Source: Nitrososphaerota archaeon (GTDB taxonomy: Archaea; Thermoproteota; Bathyarchaeia; Bathyarchaeales; Bathycorpusculaceae). Taken from it: a stretch of 29,746 nucleotides of DNA. The notes below the pieces were generated by a model. The model was not told the origin of the DNA. It searched no databases and saw only the letters and a program-made list of their open reading frames with translations. Shown in pieces: positions 1 to 8,502 of the stretch. Position 1 is the stretch's first letter; the number at the start of each line of letters is the position of its first letter. The DNA lies in assembly GCA_031282985.1 (NCBI GenBank), contig JAITCR010000106.1:1-29746 (forward strand), in the 5' to 3' direction. The translations under genes and the position numbers were made by a program.

Positions 1-114
1 CCTTTATTTGCACGCGCAAATATAGGTGTAATTACTTCCATTCTCTATCGGTTAAATCACCATCATCATACCTCAACAATTAAAACTCCAGCACAACAAC
101 AAACTACACAGTAG
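1..114 (+). CDS. possible 3' end of a gene entering the window (38 codons)
   Basis: Frame 1 is open from the first base to a TAG at 112-114 and would encode a tail rich in Thr, Gln and four consecutive His codons. Nothing in it is recognisable as a domain. A second frame is also open for about 26 codons, so the open frame alone is weak evidence. It could equally be non-coding DNA flanking the transposase remnant that follows. Confidence 0.25.
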   Translation, partial: PLFARANIGVITSILYRLNHHHHTSTIKTPAQQQTTQ

Positions 115-133
115 CTTTAAAATTTATTGATGA

Positions 134-470
134 CAGGTTCTTATTGGTAGTGTTGTGGTGGCTGCTTTGTGTTATGGGCATTCTACTTGTGGATGTTTTT
201 TGAGTTTGTTTTGAGACTCAGTTCTTGCATAGGGTTGTGCGTGGGGTGGTTGTGTTTTTGGATAATGCTTGGTTTCGTCGTAGACGTCAGTTGTATGCGT
301 TGGCGGCTGCTGTGGGTGCGTTTTTGGTGTTTTTACCGACGTATTCGCCGGATTTTAATAGAATTGAACACAAGTGGGTAAATATTAAGCGTGCTTTGCC
401 TGATTTGATGCCTAAATGTGAAAACCTGCAAGGCGCTGTGTACACCCATTTCGCAGCATCTAATTGTTAA
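134..470 (+). pseudogene. remnant of IS630-family transposase (C-terminal DDE part)
   Basis: The frame at 204-470 encodes a short piece with the IS630/Tc1-type C-terminal DDE signature: VVVFLDNA (second catalytic Asp) followed by LPTYSPDFNRIEHKW (third catalytic residue, Glu). The preceding part of the same domain (QVLIGSVVVAALCYGH...) is in a different frame at 134-203, with an in-frame TGA at 201-203 before the second frame opens, so at least one frameshift has occurred. The N-terminal helix-turn-helix half is absent from the window. A TTG at 225 could open an 81-codon frame, but a protein lacking the first Asp and the DNA-binding region would be inactive. I read this as a dead element. Confidence 0.75.
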
Positions 471-627
471 GTTAATCCACTATGATGAATGTTAAACAGG
501 TAATTGGCACTTTACCATAAAACAAGCAAGAGGCAAACTAAAACATTTATGCCCTAACTTATAATGTGGTCAAAACAGTATGTCCAGTTGTCTGTAAAAT
601 TGTAATTACAAAGGCTTATAACTGTAC
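471..627. other. intergenic, no gene seen
   Basis: About 160 bases between the transposase remnant and the next gene. I see no open frame, tRNA or strong hairpin. It presumably holds the end of the IS630 element and the promoter for the gene pair that follows, but no convincing TATA box stands out. Confidence 0.4.
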
Positions 628-1335
628 GTGTTACAATATTATTTGGTACGTGGTGTTTTGGTAATCCACAATAAATTTTACTCTTTAGCGTTGGTAGTTT
701 TGTTAGTGGTTCTTTTTGTTTTTAGTTTATTTGGTACTGTTCAGGCTCAAAGTGTTACGCATTTTACGTCTCAGGATGTTTTTGATATTCCTGTTGTTAA
801 TGGGACAATTAGGTTCTCAGTTAATGGTAGTTATACTGATGCCATATTGGTAAATGATACATGGGTTTTTAACAATTTAACCCTTAGTGGTTCCCGTGTT
901 TCTGGTACTTTAAAGTTTTCAGCAAAAAATTGTGATGTAATTATCTCTTCATTTATTCCAAGTATTGGTAGTGGTAATACTTCGCGGCGTTCAAGTTATT
1001 TACTTTATTCTGTTGAAGGCGTTGGTGAGCAAGTGGTGAATTTGGGGTTTGACTCTTCGCGACCTTCACACGTAAGTGAGTGGTCTGTAATTAATCAAGA
1101 TAGTGTATTTTTTGCTGAAGGAAAAACTTGGAAATTATTACCTGATGATACTATGGTTATTCGTGGCATTTCAGGTACTCTAAGAGTTGTACGTTACAAC
1201 TATGGTTACACGGTGGATAATCGTTACTTCTATTTGCGGCACTCCGTGTTCATTTCAACTGCCGTTATAGTTGCTGTCACAGTTGCAATTGCAACAATTA
1301 TTAAGATAAACACTATAAATAAGAGGTTACCCTAA
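628..1335 (+). CDS. exported, C-terminally anchored surface protein of unknown function
   Basis: The product of up to 235 aa is not recognised. It has a hydrophobic N-terminal segment (about residues 18-38) ending in an Ala-Gln-Ala-type signal-peptidase context near residue 40, a Ser/Thr/Asn-rich beta-like middle, and a C-terminal transmembrane helix (about 207-227) followed by a short basic tail. Five N-X-S/T sequons (NGT, NGS, NDT, NLT, NTS) suggest an N-glycosylated extracytoplasmic domain. The start is uncertain: GTG 628 opens the frame, but TTG 658, preceded by a GTGGTG stretch, gives a more usual signal peptide. The stop TAA (1333-1335) overlaps the ATG of the polyferredoxin gene by one base, so the two are probably translated together and may work together at the membrane. 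Confidence 0.6.
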   Translation: MLQYYLVRGVLVIHNKFYSLALVVLLVVLFVFSLFGTVQAQSVTHFTSQDVFDIPVVNGTIRFSVNGSYTDAILVNDTWVFNNLTLSGSRVSGTLKFSAKNCDVIISSFIPSIGSGNTSRRSSYLLYSVEGVGEQVVNLGFDSSRPSHVSEWSVINQDSVFFAEGKTWKLLPDDTMVIRGISGTLRVVRYNYGYTVDNRYFYLRHSVFISTAVIVAVTVAIATIIKINTINKRLP

Positions 1336-2573
1336 TGGTTTGGGAAATACCTGTAAACATTGTACTACCTATATACTTTTTAGCCGCAGTCATTGGTGTT
1401 GCATTAATAGTTAAGCTTTCAAAAAACAAAACCCGAAAAATCAGTAACTTGCGTTTTTACATTCAAATTTTTGCAGTAATTGCCATATTTATGGGTTTAA
1501 TTGTAGGTCCATTTGAACAACCTCTTTGGGCTCCATTAGGCGTTTCACCTCGTGATCGTTTACTAGGTGCTGACCTTTTAGGTAATCAAATGCCCGATGG
1601 TATCACCTTTCCAGTTCTTGCATGTTATTATCCAAACGGTAGAACAGTTACCTGCCCCGTCTGGCAGTTGCAGGCATATATTTTTCCCTTCTGGAATTAC
1701 CCTCGCGGTTATGAAGTTACTTACTCCACATTGGGTATAGAAAAAATAGGTATTGTTGTTGGATCCTTAGTTGTAGCAGCACTGGTTTTTGGTAGAGGCT
1801 ATTGTGGTTGGCTTTGTCCCTTTGGTCTATTTCAAGATGTACTCACACGAATACGAAAAGCCACAAAATTGCAACATCGTTCCTTTTCAGAGTCAACAAG
1901 CAAAAAACTTAGCCAATCCAGATACATAATCATTGCTATTTTCTTAATATTGAGTGTTATCTTTGGTTCCTACTACATTTTTGGTACAGAACTAATTCCT
2001 GGTACCATAGCAGGTGGACCTGGTGGAACTGAAGCAGGTATCGTAAGTAGCATTAACGAACCCTACTGTTTAATCTGTCCTATGCGACCCTTTTGTTCAC
2101 TTGTTCAAGCAGGTATAGGTTCTATGAATTTTGAATATATTTCTCAAATTGTATATGGGCCATTTGGAATAATTGGAGGATACTATTCTAGTATCAGTTT
2201 AACTGTCTTGATAATTGTGATAATTCTCACAATAGCATACCGCCGTTTCTGGTGTCGTGTTTGTCCTGTTGGTGCGTTAACGGGTTTGTTTAGCACATTT
2301 ACACCCTTTAAACAAATAGCCCTTACAAAGTTGGATAAGGATGAGCATAAATGTACTAAATGTGGTGTTTGTAAGCGTGTTTGTCCAACTCAGGCTACTG
2401 CTGTATACACGAAAAAAGGTGGTGATGTCATGGAGTCCAAATGTATACTTTGTGCTAGATGTGTTGAATTGTGTCCTCATGATGATGCTTTAAAAATCAA
2501 ATTTGCCGGTAAAACTGTGGTAAGTTCGAGGAATTGGTTAGAAGAAGAAAACAAAAAAGAAAAGACAGATTAG
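1335..2573 (+). CDS. membrane 4Fe-4S polyferredoxin, NapH/NosR-like
   Basis: This 412-aa protein has several membrane helices (about 10-25, 42-60, 138-153, 197-215, 285-302) and a large set of iron-sulfur motifs. CGWLCP (Cys157, Cys161) and CRVCP (Cys307, Cys310) are the paired CxxxCP/CxxCP motifs of the NapH/NosR/CcoG membrane ferredoxins. CLICPMRPFC (Cys245, 248, 254) is an extra cluster. The C-terminus carries two classic 4Fe-4S ferredoxin motifs (CxxCxxCxxxCP at 340-350 and 370-380). The family passes electrons across or along the membrane to an extracytoplasmic or membrane acceptor. The acceptor here is unknown; the co-translated exported protein upstream is the obvious candidate partner. 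The stop overlaps the convergent downstream gene by 4 bp. Family call is secure, specific role is not. Confidence 0.85.
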   Translation: MVWEIPVNIVLPIYFLAAVIGVALIVKLSKNKTRKISNLRFYIQIFAVIAIFMGLIVGPFEQPLWAPLGVSPRDRLLGADLLGNQMPDGITFPVLACYYPNGRTVTCPVWQLQAYIFPFWNYPRGYEVTYSTLGIEKIGIVVGSLVVAALVFGRGYCGWLCPFGLFQDVLTRIRKATKLQHRSFSESTSKKLSQSRYIIIAIFLILSVIFGSYYIFGTELIPGTIAGGPGGTEAGIVSSINEPYCLICPMRPFCSLVQAGIGSMNFEYISQIVYGPFGIIGGYYSSISLTVLIIVIILTIAYRRFWCRVCPVGALTGLFSTFTPFKQIALTKLDKDEHKCTKCGVCKRVCPTQATAVYTKKGGDVMESKCILCARCVELCPHDDALKIKFAGKTVVSSRNWLEEENKKEKTD

Positions 2574-3190
2574 GCAGCTTTTATAGCGGCTATGAATGCA
2601 TCCCAGTCGCCGGTTTTTTTTAGTTCTTTCTTTTTGAGCATCTCGTCAACTGCGGTTATGCTGTATAAGCCTCCGGTTTTTGGATGTACTTTCCTTGAAA
2701 CTAATGTGAAAGCATGGTAGGTTTTGTCGCAAAGTTTGTCTGTTGTGATTTCATGGGTGTATCCGATTTTTTCTGAGAGAATTACTACGGCAAACTGTAG
2801 GTATTTGCCAATTTTTTTTAGTTCATCAAATTGGGTTTTAATTTTGTTTAATGAGTCTGCGTCTGTATTGTTTAGAATTTGGATGACCATTTTTACTTCG
2901 TTTGGGGGGTATTCTTTTTGGCTGGGGTTAGTAATGGATTCAAGCATAAACATGCTGCATTTTATTTCTGAGCCTTCCAGTTTTTGGTTAGGATTTAAAG
3001 TTATATTAAAGCCTCGGCAAATTAGGTGTTCACGGATGACTACTTCAACTGCGGTGCCGCTTTTTTCTAGGTCTTTATCTGTTTTTTGTTTAATATGGTC
3101 CTCTGCAACCTCGATAAGCATCTCGTATTCTTCATCTTTTTTTGTAAGAAGAGGCTTTTTCAGTTCCTTATAAGTGGACATAGAAATCAT
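2570..3190 (-). CDS. uncharacterised soluble protein, possible PD-(D/E)XK-like fold
   Basis: 206 aa, acidic/lysine-rich, without signal peptide or membrane helices. I do not recognise it. The order of elements (helix EVVIREHLICRGF, a strand-like GSEIKCSMFM, then EVKMVIQILN followed by a helical segment and LQFAVVILSE) resembles the core of restriction-endonuclease-like proteins, but the usual Asp/Glu/Lys triad is not clean, so it may be inactive or something else. ATG 3190 is followed by a second in-frame ATG at 3181. A TATA-like ATATTTATTTAA on the minus strand lies 14-25 bases upstream of ATG 3190, which would make a leaderless mRNA. It converges with, and overlaps by 4 bp, the polyferredoxin gene. 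Confidence 0.6.
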   Translation of the reverse strand: MISMSTYKELKKPLLTKKDEEYEMLIEVAEDHIKQKTDKDLEKSGTAVEVVIREHLICRGFNITLNPNQKLEGSEIKCSMFMLESITNPSQKEYPPNEVKMVIQILNNTDADSLNKIKTQFDELKKIGKYLQFAVVILSEKIGYTHEITTDKLCDKTYHAFTLVSRKVHPKTGGLYSITAVDEMLKKKELKKTGDWDAFIAAIKAA

Positions 3191-3203
3191 ACAAGAAGTA
3201 ACG

Positions 3204-3215
3204 TTAAATAAATAT
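3204..3215 (-). promoter_or_regulatory. TATA-like box for the 206-aa gene
   Basis: On the minus strand this reads ATATTTATTTAA, 14-25 bases upstream of the ATG at 3190. This matches an archaeal TATA element driving a leaderless or near-leaderless transcript. It is a visual call only. Confidence 0.35.
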
Positions 3216-3339
3216 GCTCTGGTTTAACGGAAAAGGTCTGTAGTTTCTGTTTGTTTCTTAATGTTTTGTGTTGTATTGAAAAATGTGTTTTAATCAACCT
3301 ATATTTATCAACTTGATATTAACTTCAGTTAAATGAAGA

Positions 3340-3347
3340 TTTATATG
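3340..3347 (+). promoter_or_regulatory. TATA-like box upstream of the chelatase/corrinoid operon
   Basis: TTTATATG lies about 26 bases before 3370, which is just ahead of the GGAG ribosome binding site (3374-3377) of the chelatase gene. This places the transcription start downstream of ATG 3333 and supports ATG 3387 as the real start. I see no cobalamin-riboswitch-like structure between the box and the gene. Confidence 0.35.
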
Positions 3348-3386
3348 TTCTGCTATATGATTATCCAAATTGTGGAGATTTGGGAA

Positions 3387-5372
3387 ATGCAGTCACAAAA
3401 CAAAATAATCTACCCATTCAGCGCAATTGTCAGCCAAGAAAAAATGAAACTCGCCCTAATCTTAAACGTTATCAACCCAAAAATAGGCGGCGTCCTCCTA
3501 AGAGGCGAAAAAGGAACAGGAAAATCCCTAACAGTACGCGCTCTATCCAACCTCTTACCCGACATCGAAGTTGTTACTAACTGCCCCTTCCATTGTGACC
3601 CAAAAAACCCAAAAGACCTCTGCGAAACATGCTCCTCAAAAAACGAAAAAAACGAAAAATTACTAACTACAAAACGCTCAGTTACTGTAGTTGAATTACC
3701 CATCGGTGCCACAGAAGACCGCTTAGTAGGTACCATAGACATAGAAAAAGCAATAAAAACCGGCGAAAAACACTTCGACCCCGGAATCCTAGCCCAAGCC
3801 AATCACAACATCCTATACATCGACGAAGTAAACTTACTCGACGACCACCTTGTCGATGTCTTACTTGACACCGCAGCAATGGGCGTAAACTTTGTTGAAC
3901 GCGAAGGCGTTTCTTTTAGTCACCCCTCCCAATTTGTTTTAATAGGAACAATGAACCCTGAAGAAGGTGAACTTCGACCCCAACTCTTAGACCGCTTTGC
4001 CCTCTCAGTCGAAGTTAAAGGAATACCATACAGAGAAGATAGAGCAGAAATAATACGTCGACGCATAGCATTTGAAAACAACCCCTCCTCTTTTACTAAA
4101 GACCATATAGATAACCAAGAAAAAATGCGCCAAAAAATTACGTCTGCAACTATACTTCTACCCAAAGTAACGCTAAGCTCAGATTTACTTGATCTAATAA
4201 CACAAATATGCACAGATTTTGCAGTAGACGGACACCGCGCAGACATTGTTATGTACAAAACAGCCTGCACCCTTGCAGCTTACAATGGGCGCACAGAAGT
4301 TACAGAAGAAGACATCAAAGAAGCAGCTGAACTAGTACTTCCACACCGCCAGCGCCGTCAACCCTTTGAAGAATCAAAAATGGAACAACAACAAATTAAC
4401 GAAAGTATCCAAAAATGGAACAACAACAAACAAACACCACCACAAAATAATACTGACAATTCTCAAAACACTGATAAGTCAGATAAACAAGATGAACCTG
4501 CTGAAGAACAAATTTTTCAAGCCGATGAACCCTATAATATAAAACTGCTCTCTTCACAGGTTCTTGATGAAATCGAAAGACACGGTTCAGGTAGACGCTC
4601 AAAAATAATAAGCGACTCTAAAAGAGGCCACTACGTGGCAAGTATGCTCCCTAAAGGTAAAGTCACTGACATAGCCTTCGACGCAACTCTTCGTGCAGCA
4701 GCCCCCTTCCAAAAAAGCCGAAAAGAAATGGATACCAAACAGCAAAATGCCCTTCTAATTGAAAGCTGCGATTTACGAGAAAAAATCCGAGAAACAAAAA
4801 TGGGCAACCTAATCATGTTCATAGTCGATGCCAGCGGCTCTATGGCTGCAGAGGAGCGGATGAGTGCCACAAAAGGGGCCATTCTTTCTCTTTTACTAGA
4901 TGCATATCAACGAAGAGATCGTGTTGGTATGGTAGTATTTCGTAAAAACACTGCAGAACTTGTTTTACCTCCTACAAACAGCGTTGAGTTGGCACAAAAA
5001 TACTTAACTAATTTACCAACTGGTGGCCGCACACCGTTAGCTCATGGATTAAAACTTGGTCTAGATGCTGTTGAATCTTCTCTTCGAACTGACGATATTC
5101 CCCTATTAGTTCTTATTTCAGATGGACGAGCAAATATCAATCTTTACGGTGGTGACCCAGTTAAAGAAGCCACAAATGTTGCCTGTGAAATAGCCTCCCG
5201 AGGCATACAGTCAATTACTATAGACACAGAATGTGGTTTCCTCAATTTTGGTTTAGTCAAGCAAATATCTGAGGCTATGGGCAGTAAATATTTACGTTTA
5301 GAAGAATTACGTGCAGCACCCATAGCTTCTGCTGTCAAAAATCAACTATTCACGGTAAATCCGAAATTATAA
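3387..5372 (+). CDS. fused BchI/BchD-like AAA+/VWA metal chelatase subunit
   Basis: From ATG 3387 the protein is 661 aa. The N-terminal AAA+ domain has Walker A GEKGTGKS (40-47), a Cys cluster C66-x3-C70-x8-C79-x2-C82 seen in archaeal BchI-like proteins, Walker B ILYIDE (142-147) and a sensor region before residue 230. A low-complexity Gln/Asn linker (about 335-385) leads to a C-terminal VWA domain with the MIDAS motif DASGS (about 478-483), GGRTPL and LVLISDG. The I and D subunits of Mg/Co chelatases drive ATP-dependent metal insertion by the large H/N subunit, which is encoded downstream as the CobN-like gene. An upstream in-frame ATG (3333) exists, but GGAG at 3374 with 9 bases to ATG 3387 and family alignment at YPFSAIV favour 3387. 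Codon usage changes from A/C-ending to T-ending near 4860. Confidence 0.88.
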   Translation: MQSQNKIIYPFSAIVSQEKMKLALILNVINPKIGGVLLRGEKGTGKSLTVRALSNLLPDIEVVTNCPFHCDPKNPKDLCETCSSKNEKNEKLLTTKRSVTVVELPIGATEDRLVGTIDIEKAIKTGEKHFDPGILAQANHNILYIDEVNLLDDHLVDVLLDTAAMGVNFVEREGVSFSHPSQFVLIGTMNPEEGELRPQLLDRFALSVEVKGIPYREDRAEIIRRRIAFENNPSSFTKDHIDNQEKMRQKITSATILLPKVTLSSDLLDLITQICTDFAVDGHRADIVMYKTACTLAAYNGRTEVTEEDIKEAAELVLPHRQRRQPFEESKMEQQQINESIQKWNNNKQTPPQNNTDNSQNTDKSDKQDEPAEEQIFQADEPYNIKLLSSQVLDEIERHGSGRRSKIISDSKRGHYVASMLPKGKVTDIAFDATLRAAAPFQKSRKEMDTKQQNALLIESCDLREKIRETKMGNLIMFIVDASGSMAAEERMSATKGAILSLLLDAYQRRDRVGMVVFRKNTAELVLPPTNSVELAQKYLTNLPTGGRTPLAHGLKLGLDAVESSLRTDDIPLLVLISDGRANINLYGGDPVKEATNVACEIASRGIQSITIDTECGFLNFGLVKQISEAMGSKYLRLEELRAAPIASAVKNQLFTVNPKL

Positions 5373-5396
5373 ACAGTTTATCTTGAGGTGAAAAAA

Positions 5397-6602
5397 ATGA
5401 AAAAAACAACTACAACCTTTATTGTAATAATTTTTATAGTTGCTTTACTTTTATCTGCTTCAACTGGTGTATATCTTCATTATTTCTCAGGTAAGTCCTC
5501 AGAACACACGCCCGTAATAGCCCCAACTCCAACTTTAACTCCAATTTTACCCGTTTCGCCGTCTCCAACAAATTCTGATCCTGTTGTTACTCCTACTCCA
5601 ACGGTAAAGATAGAAGAAGTGTCAGCAACCATTACTGTTAGGGATGGAGCTGGATATACTGTAACTATTTCCCTTCCAGTGAAGAGTATTGCAGCATTGG
5701 ACGGCGGTATAGTTGAAATTTTATGTGTCATTGGTTTACGTGACTCAATTATTGCGCGCTGTGATAGCTGTACAATGCCGCCATCTATTCTAACTGTTAC
5801 ATCAGTTGGATTAAATGATTATGAACCAAACGTTGAAGCTCTTATAGCTCTAAAGCCTGATATAATATTTGCAGATTCAATGTTGCCTTATAATGAAGCA
5901 TCTTATCAACAGCTAAAAAATGCCGGAATACCTGTTTATATTGTTGATACAACTAACCCTGAACCAGTTAATCCTTCTAAAATGACTAAAGATGAACTGT
6001 ATAATTCTCCAACCCCCATAGATTTCGTATGCGATTTAATGCAAAACTTTACAGCAATTGTTGGACACCATGAACAAGTAACTGCATATGTCAATTGGAT
6101 ACAGCCATATAATCAACTTGTTAAAGACCGTATATACACATTGCCTTCTGATAAGCAAGCTAAAGTGTTTTTAGAATGGTGTAATTATCCATACCAAACA
6201 TTCGTTACTCAAAGCATTTACCAAGCTGGTGGAGTTAACATTGCTGAAAACCAAACAATTTACTCTCCTCTGCTATCCCCTGAATTTGTTGTTGAACAGA
6301 ATCCTGCAGTAATAATTGAGTACATTTTAAGCCCAACACATAGCGTAGATGATTTTGTTGCAGCAAAAAATGTTGTCCTTAGTAGAAGTGTTCTTCAAAA
6401 TGTTGATGCCGTAAAAAACGGACGTGTCTATATCATAGATTGGGCTGCACGGGATGGAGTGCGCTCTATAGTTGGCTATCTATACTGGGCGAAATGGATT
6501 CAACCAGATTTTTTTGTAGACATTGACCCGGCAACGATAAATCAAGAGTTTAATCAAAAGTTTTACGGAACTACAATTGATGGGACGTTTGGATATCCAT
6601 GA
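5397..6602 (+). CDS. BtuF/FepB-like ABC-transporter substrate-binding protein
   Basis: 401 aa from ATG 5397, preceded by GAGGTG (5385-5390); the GTG at 5388 is part of that site, so I prefer the ATG. An N-terminal hydrophobic helix (about 6-27) anchors the protein outside the membrane; there is no lipobox Cys. It is followed by a Pro/Thr/Ser-rich stalk (TPTPT-like repeats, about 35-70), then a two-lobed Peripla_BP_2-type domain with SIAALDGGIVEIL and the hallmark EALIALKPDIIF. The family binds Fe3+-siderophore, haem or cobalamin; CbiZ and a CobN homologue in the same operon point to a corrinoid. The stop overlaps the permease start by 4 bp (ATGA), so it is translationally coupled to its transporter. 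Confidence 0.85.
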   Translation: MKKTTTTFIVIIFIVALLLSASTGVYLHYFSGKSSEHTPVIAPTPTLTPILPVSPSPTNSDPVVTPTPTVKIEEVSATITVRDGAGYTVTISLPVKSIAALDGGIVEILCVIGLRDSIIARCDSCTMPPSILTVTSVGLNDYEPNVEALIALKPDIIFADSMLPYNEASYQQLKNAGIPVYIVDTTNPEPVNPSKMTKDELYNSPTPIDFVCDLMQNFTAIVGHHEQVTAYVNWIQPYNQLVKDRIYTLPSDKQAKVFLEWCNYPYQTFVTQSIYQAGGVNIAENQTIYSPLLSPEFVVEQNPAVIIEYILSPTHSVDDFVAAKNVVLSRSVLQNVDAVKNGRVYIIDWAARDGVRSIVGYLYWAKWIQPDFFVDIDPATINQEFNQKFYGTTIDGTFGYP

Positions 6603-7681
6603 CAACGACAACTGCTGACTTGAAAAAACTCTACAATAAAGACAAAAAGAAAAAATTTTTTGTCCTCTTTTTTATATCTTCAGCATTAATAGTTACAGTG
6701 TTAATTTCACTTAGTTTAGGTGCTGCTTCTCCTAGAATTGGTGATGCAGTAAATGTTATCTTTTTTAAAACTTTTCCTTTCCTGAATATTGATCCCCCTT
6801 CTCCTCTTGCTGTAACGATAATTTGGACTATTCGTTTGCCAAGAATTGTTATGGCATTAATTGCTGGAGCGGGATTGGCTGCTGCAGGTGCAACAATGCA
6901 AGGAATTTTGCGTAATCCTCTTGTTTCCTCTTATGTATTGGGTATTTCTTCAGCTGCAGGTTTTGGTGCTGCTTTAGCTATAGTTTTTGGAATAAGTGTT
7001 GCCGCATTAGGTGGATACCTTGTAATTGGTAACGCCTTTGTTTTTTGTTTGATAGCTATGGTTATAGTTTATTTGATTGCGCGTGTGAGGGGAATGAGTT
7101 CGGAGTCTGTAATTTTGGCAGGTGTAGCTGTTGGTTTTCTTTTTTCTGCACTTATTTCATTAATACAGTATGTTTCTCCAACATCAAATGCTGTGCAAGC
7201 TATTGTTTTTTGGCTTATGGGTGGACTACATACCGCAACGTGGCAGAATATTTTGATTTGTTTTCCTATTGTTGCAGTTGCAATTATTCTTATGATGTTG
7301 CAAGCTTGGAATATTAATGTCATGAGCATGGGCGAAGAAGTTGCTGTCAGTTTAGGTGTTAAGTCTAAACGTGTTTTAGCTATAAACATGGTTTTAGAAA
7401 CAATGGCAACTGCAAGCATAATAGCATTCACTGGAATTATAGGATTCGTAGATTTAATTGCCCCTCACATTGCTAGAATGTTAATCGGTAATGATCATCG
7501 GTATTTAATACCTTGCAGTGTACTTATGGGTGCTTTTATGCTCCTTGCCGCAGATACTGTGGGTAGATTAATTATAATGCCCACAGAACTTCCAGTTGGT
7601 ATTGTAACTTCCCTGCTTGGTGTTCCCTTCTTCATTTATCTATTAGTACGTAAAAGGAGGCGCAGTTTCAATTGGAATTAA
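6599..7681 (+). CDS. BtuC/FecCD-type ABC permease
   Basis: 360 aa, very hydrophobic, with about nine to ten membrane helices. Family hallmarks are the segment ending TIRLPRIVMALIAGAGLAAAGATMQG followed by NPLVSSYVLGISSAAGFGAA, and near the C-terminus FTGIIGFVDLIAPHIARML and the PTELPVGIVTSLLGVPFFIYLL end. The protein forms the membrane channel for a corrinoid, haem or siderophore importer with the preceding binding protein and following ATPase. The N-terminus has a short Lys-rich cytoplasmic stretch. It overlaps the binding-protein gene by 4 bp and the ATPase gene by 10 bp. Confidence 0.9.
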   Translation: MTTTTADLKKLYNKDKKKKFFVLFFISSALIVTVLISLSLGAASPRIGDAVNVIFFKTFPFLNIDPPSPLAVTIIWTIRLPRIVMALIAGAGLAAAGATMQGILRNPLVSSYVLGISSAAGFGAALAIVFGISVAALGGYLVIGNAFVFCLIAMVIVYLIARVRGMSSESVILAGVAVGFLFSALISLIQYVSPTSNAVQAIVFWLMGGLHTATWQNILICFPIVAVAIILMMLQAWNINVMSMGEEVAVSLGVKSKRVLAINMVLETMATASIIAFTGIIGFVDLIAPHIARMLIGNDHRYLIPCSVLMGAFMLLAADTVGRLIIMPTELPVGIVTSLLGVPFFIYLLVRKRRRSFNWN

Positions 7682-8502
7682 CTATAAATAATCTTTCATT
7701 TAGCTACGCGGGCGTTCCAATTCTGAAAAACATAGACTTAAGTGTTGATTTAGGCGAGTTAGTAGCTATCGTTGGTCCCAACGGTTCAGGAAAAAGCACT
7801 TTATTAAAATGTATCAACCACATCTTAAAAACAAAACAAAACAGCATACTCCTTGATGGTCAAGACACCAACAAATTAAATATTAAACGATTATCTCAAC
7901 TGATGGGTTATGTTCCTCAAACATCAATAAGCGCTTTTCCCTTCACAGTATTTGACGTAGTAATGATGGGCAGAAAACCCTACATACACTGGAGTATAGG
8001 CGAACATGACAATGAAATTGTTGCTCAAATAATGAAGCTTTTAGGCATAGACCACCTTGCAATGCGTCAATTTCCCGAACTTAGCGGAGGTGAACAACAA
8101 AAAGTCATCATTGCCCGAGCTCTTGCACAACAACCCCAAATTCTCTTACTAGATGAACCTGCCAGTTCATTAGATATTAAACATCAACTTGAAATCCTCT
8201 GCATACTTAAAGGCCTAGCTCAAAGCAAAGAACGCTCTGTTATTACAACAATGCATGACCTAAATTTAGCCAGCCGATTCTCTGATAGAATGCTCATGCT
8301 AAAAAAAGGCTGCATTTACGCTATGGGCAAACCCGAAAACGTGTTAACCACACAGAGCATTGAAGATGTTTATGGCATTAAGGCAGATGTTTCCTTTTCA
8401 ACTGTGGGCAGACCGATAATTACGCCTATAGTTAATGACTTTAACGACTTCACTTCAAAAGTATCCCTCTTCTTTGAAGAAAAACAAGAGTTGAAAGTAT
8501 GA
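7672..8502 (+). CDS. BtuD/FecE-type ABC ATPase
   Basis: 276 aa. Walker A GPNGSGKST (35-43), Q-loop in MGYVPQTS, ABC signature LSGGEQQKV, Walker B ILLLDEPASSLD and H-switch in TTMHDLNLA are all present, so the ATPase looks active. The start is TTG 7672, which follows AGGAGG at 7655-7660 and lies inside the end of the permease gene. It powers the importer formed with the two preceding genes. Its stop overlaps the CobN-like gene by 4 bp (ATGA). The substrate is inferred from the operon as a corrinoid (cobinamide or cobalamin). Confidence 0.88.
   Translation: MELTINNLSFSYAGVPILKNIDLSVDLGELVAIVGPNGSGKSTLLKCINHILKTKQNSILLDGQDTNKLNIKRLSQLMGYVPQTSISAFPFTVFDVVMMGRKPYIHWSIGEHDNEIVAQIMKLLGIDHLAMRQFPELSGGEQQKVIIARALAQQPQILLLDEPASSLDIKHQLEILCILKGLAQSKERSVITTMHDLNLASRFSDRMLMLKKGCIYAMGKPENVLTTQSIEDVYGIKADVSFSTVGRPIITPIVNDFNDFTSKVSLFFEEKQELKV

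Noticed and set aside
169..381. 70-codon open frame overlapping the IS630 remnant
   Set aside because: It is an alternative frame across the decayed transposase; the recognisable DDE motifs are in the other frames.
3191..3386. possible cobalamin riboswitch before the corrinoid operon
   Set aside because: No B12-box or multi-hairpin architecture is visible and such riboswitches are not the usual control in archaea; a short TATA-driven leader is simpler.
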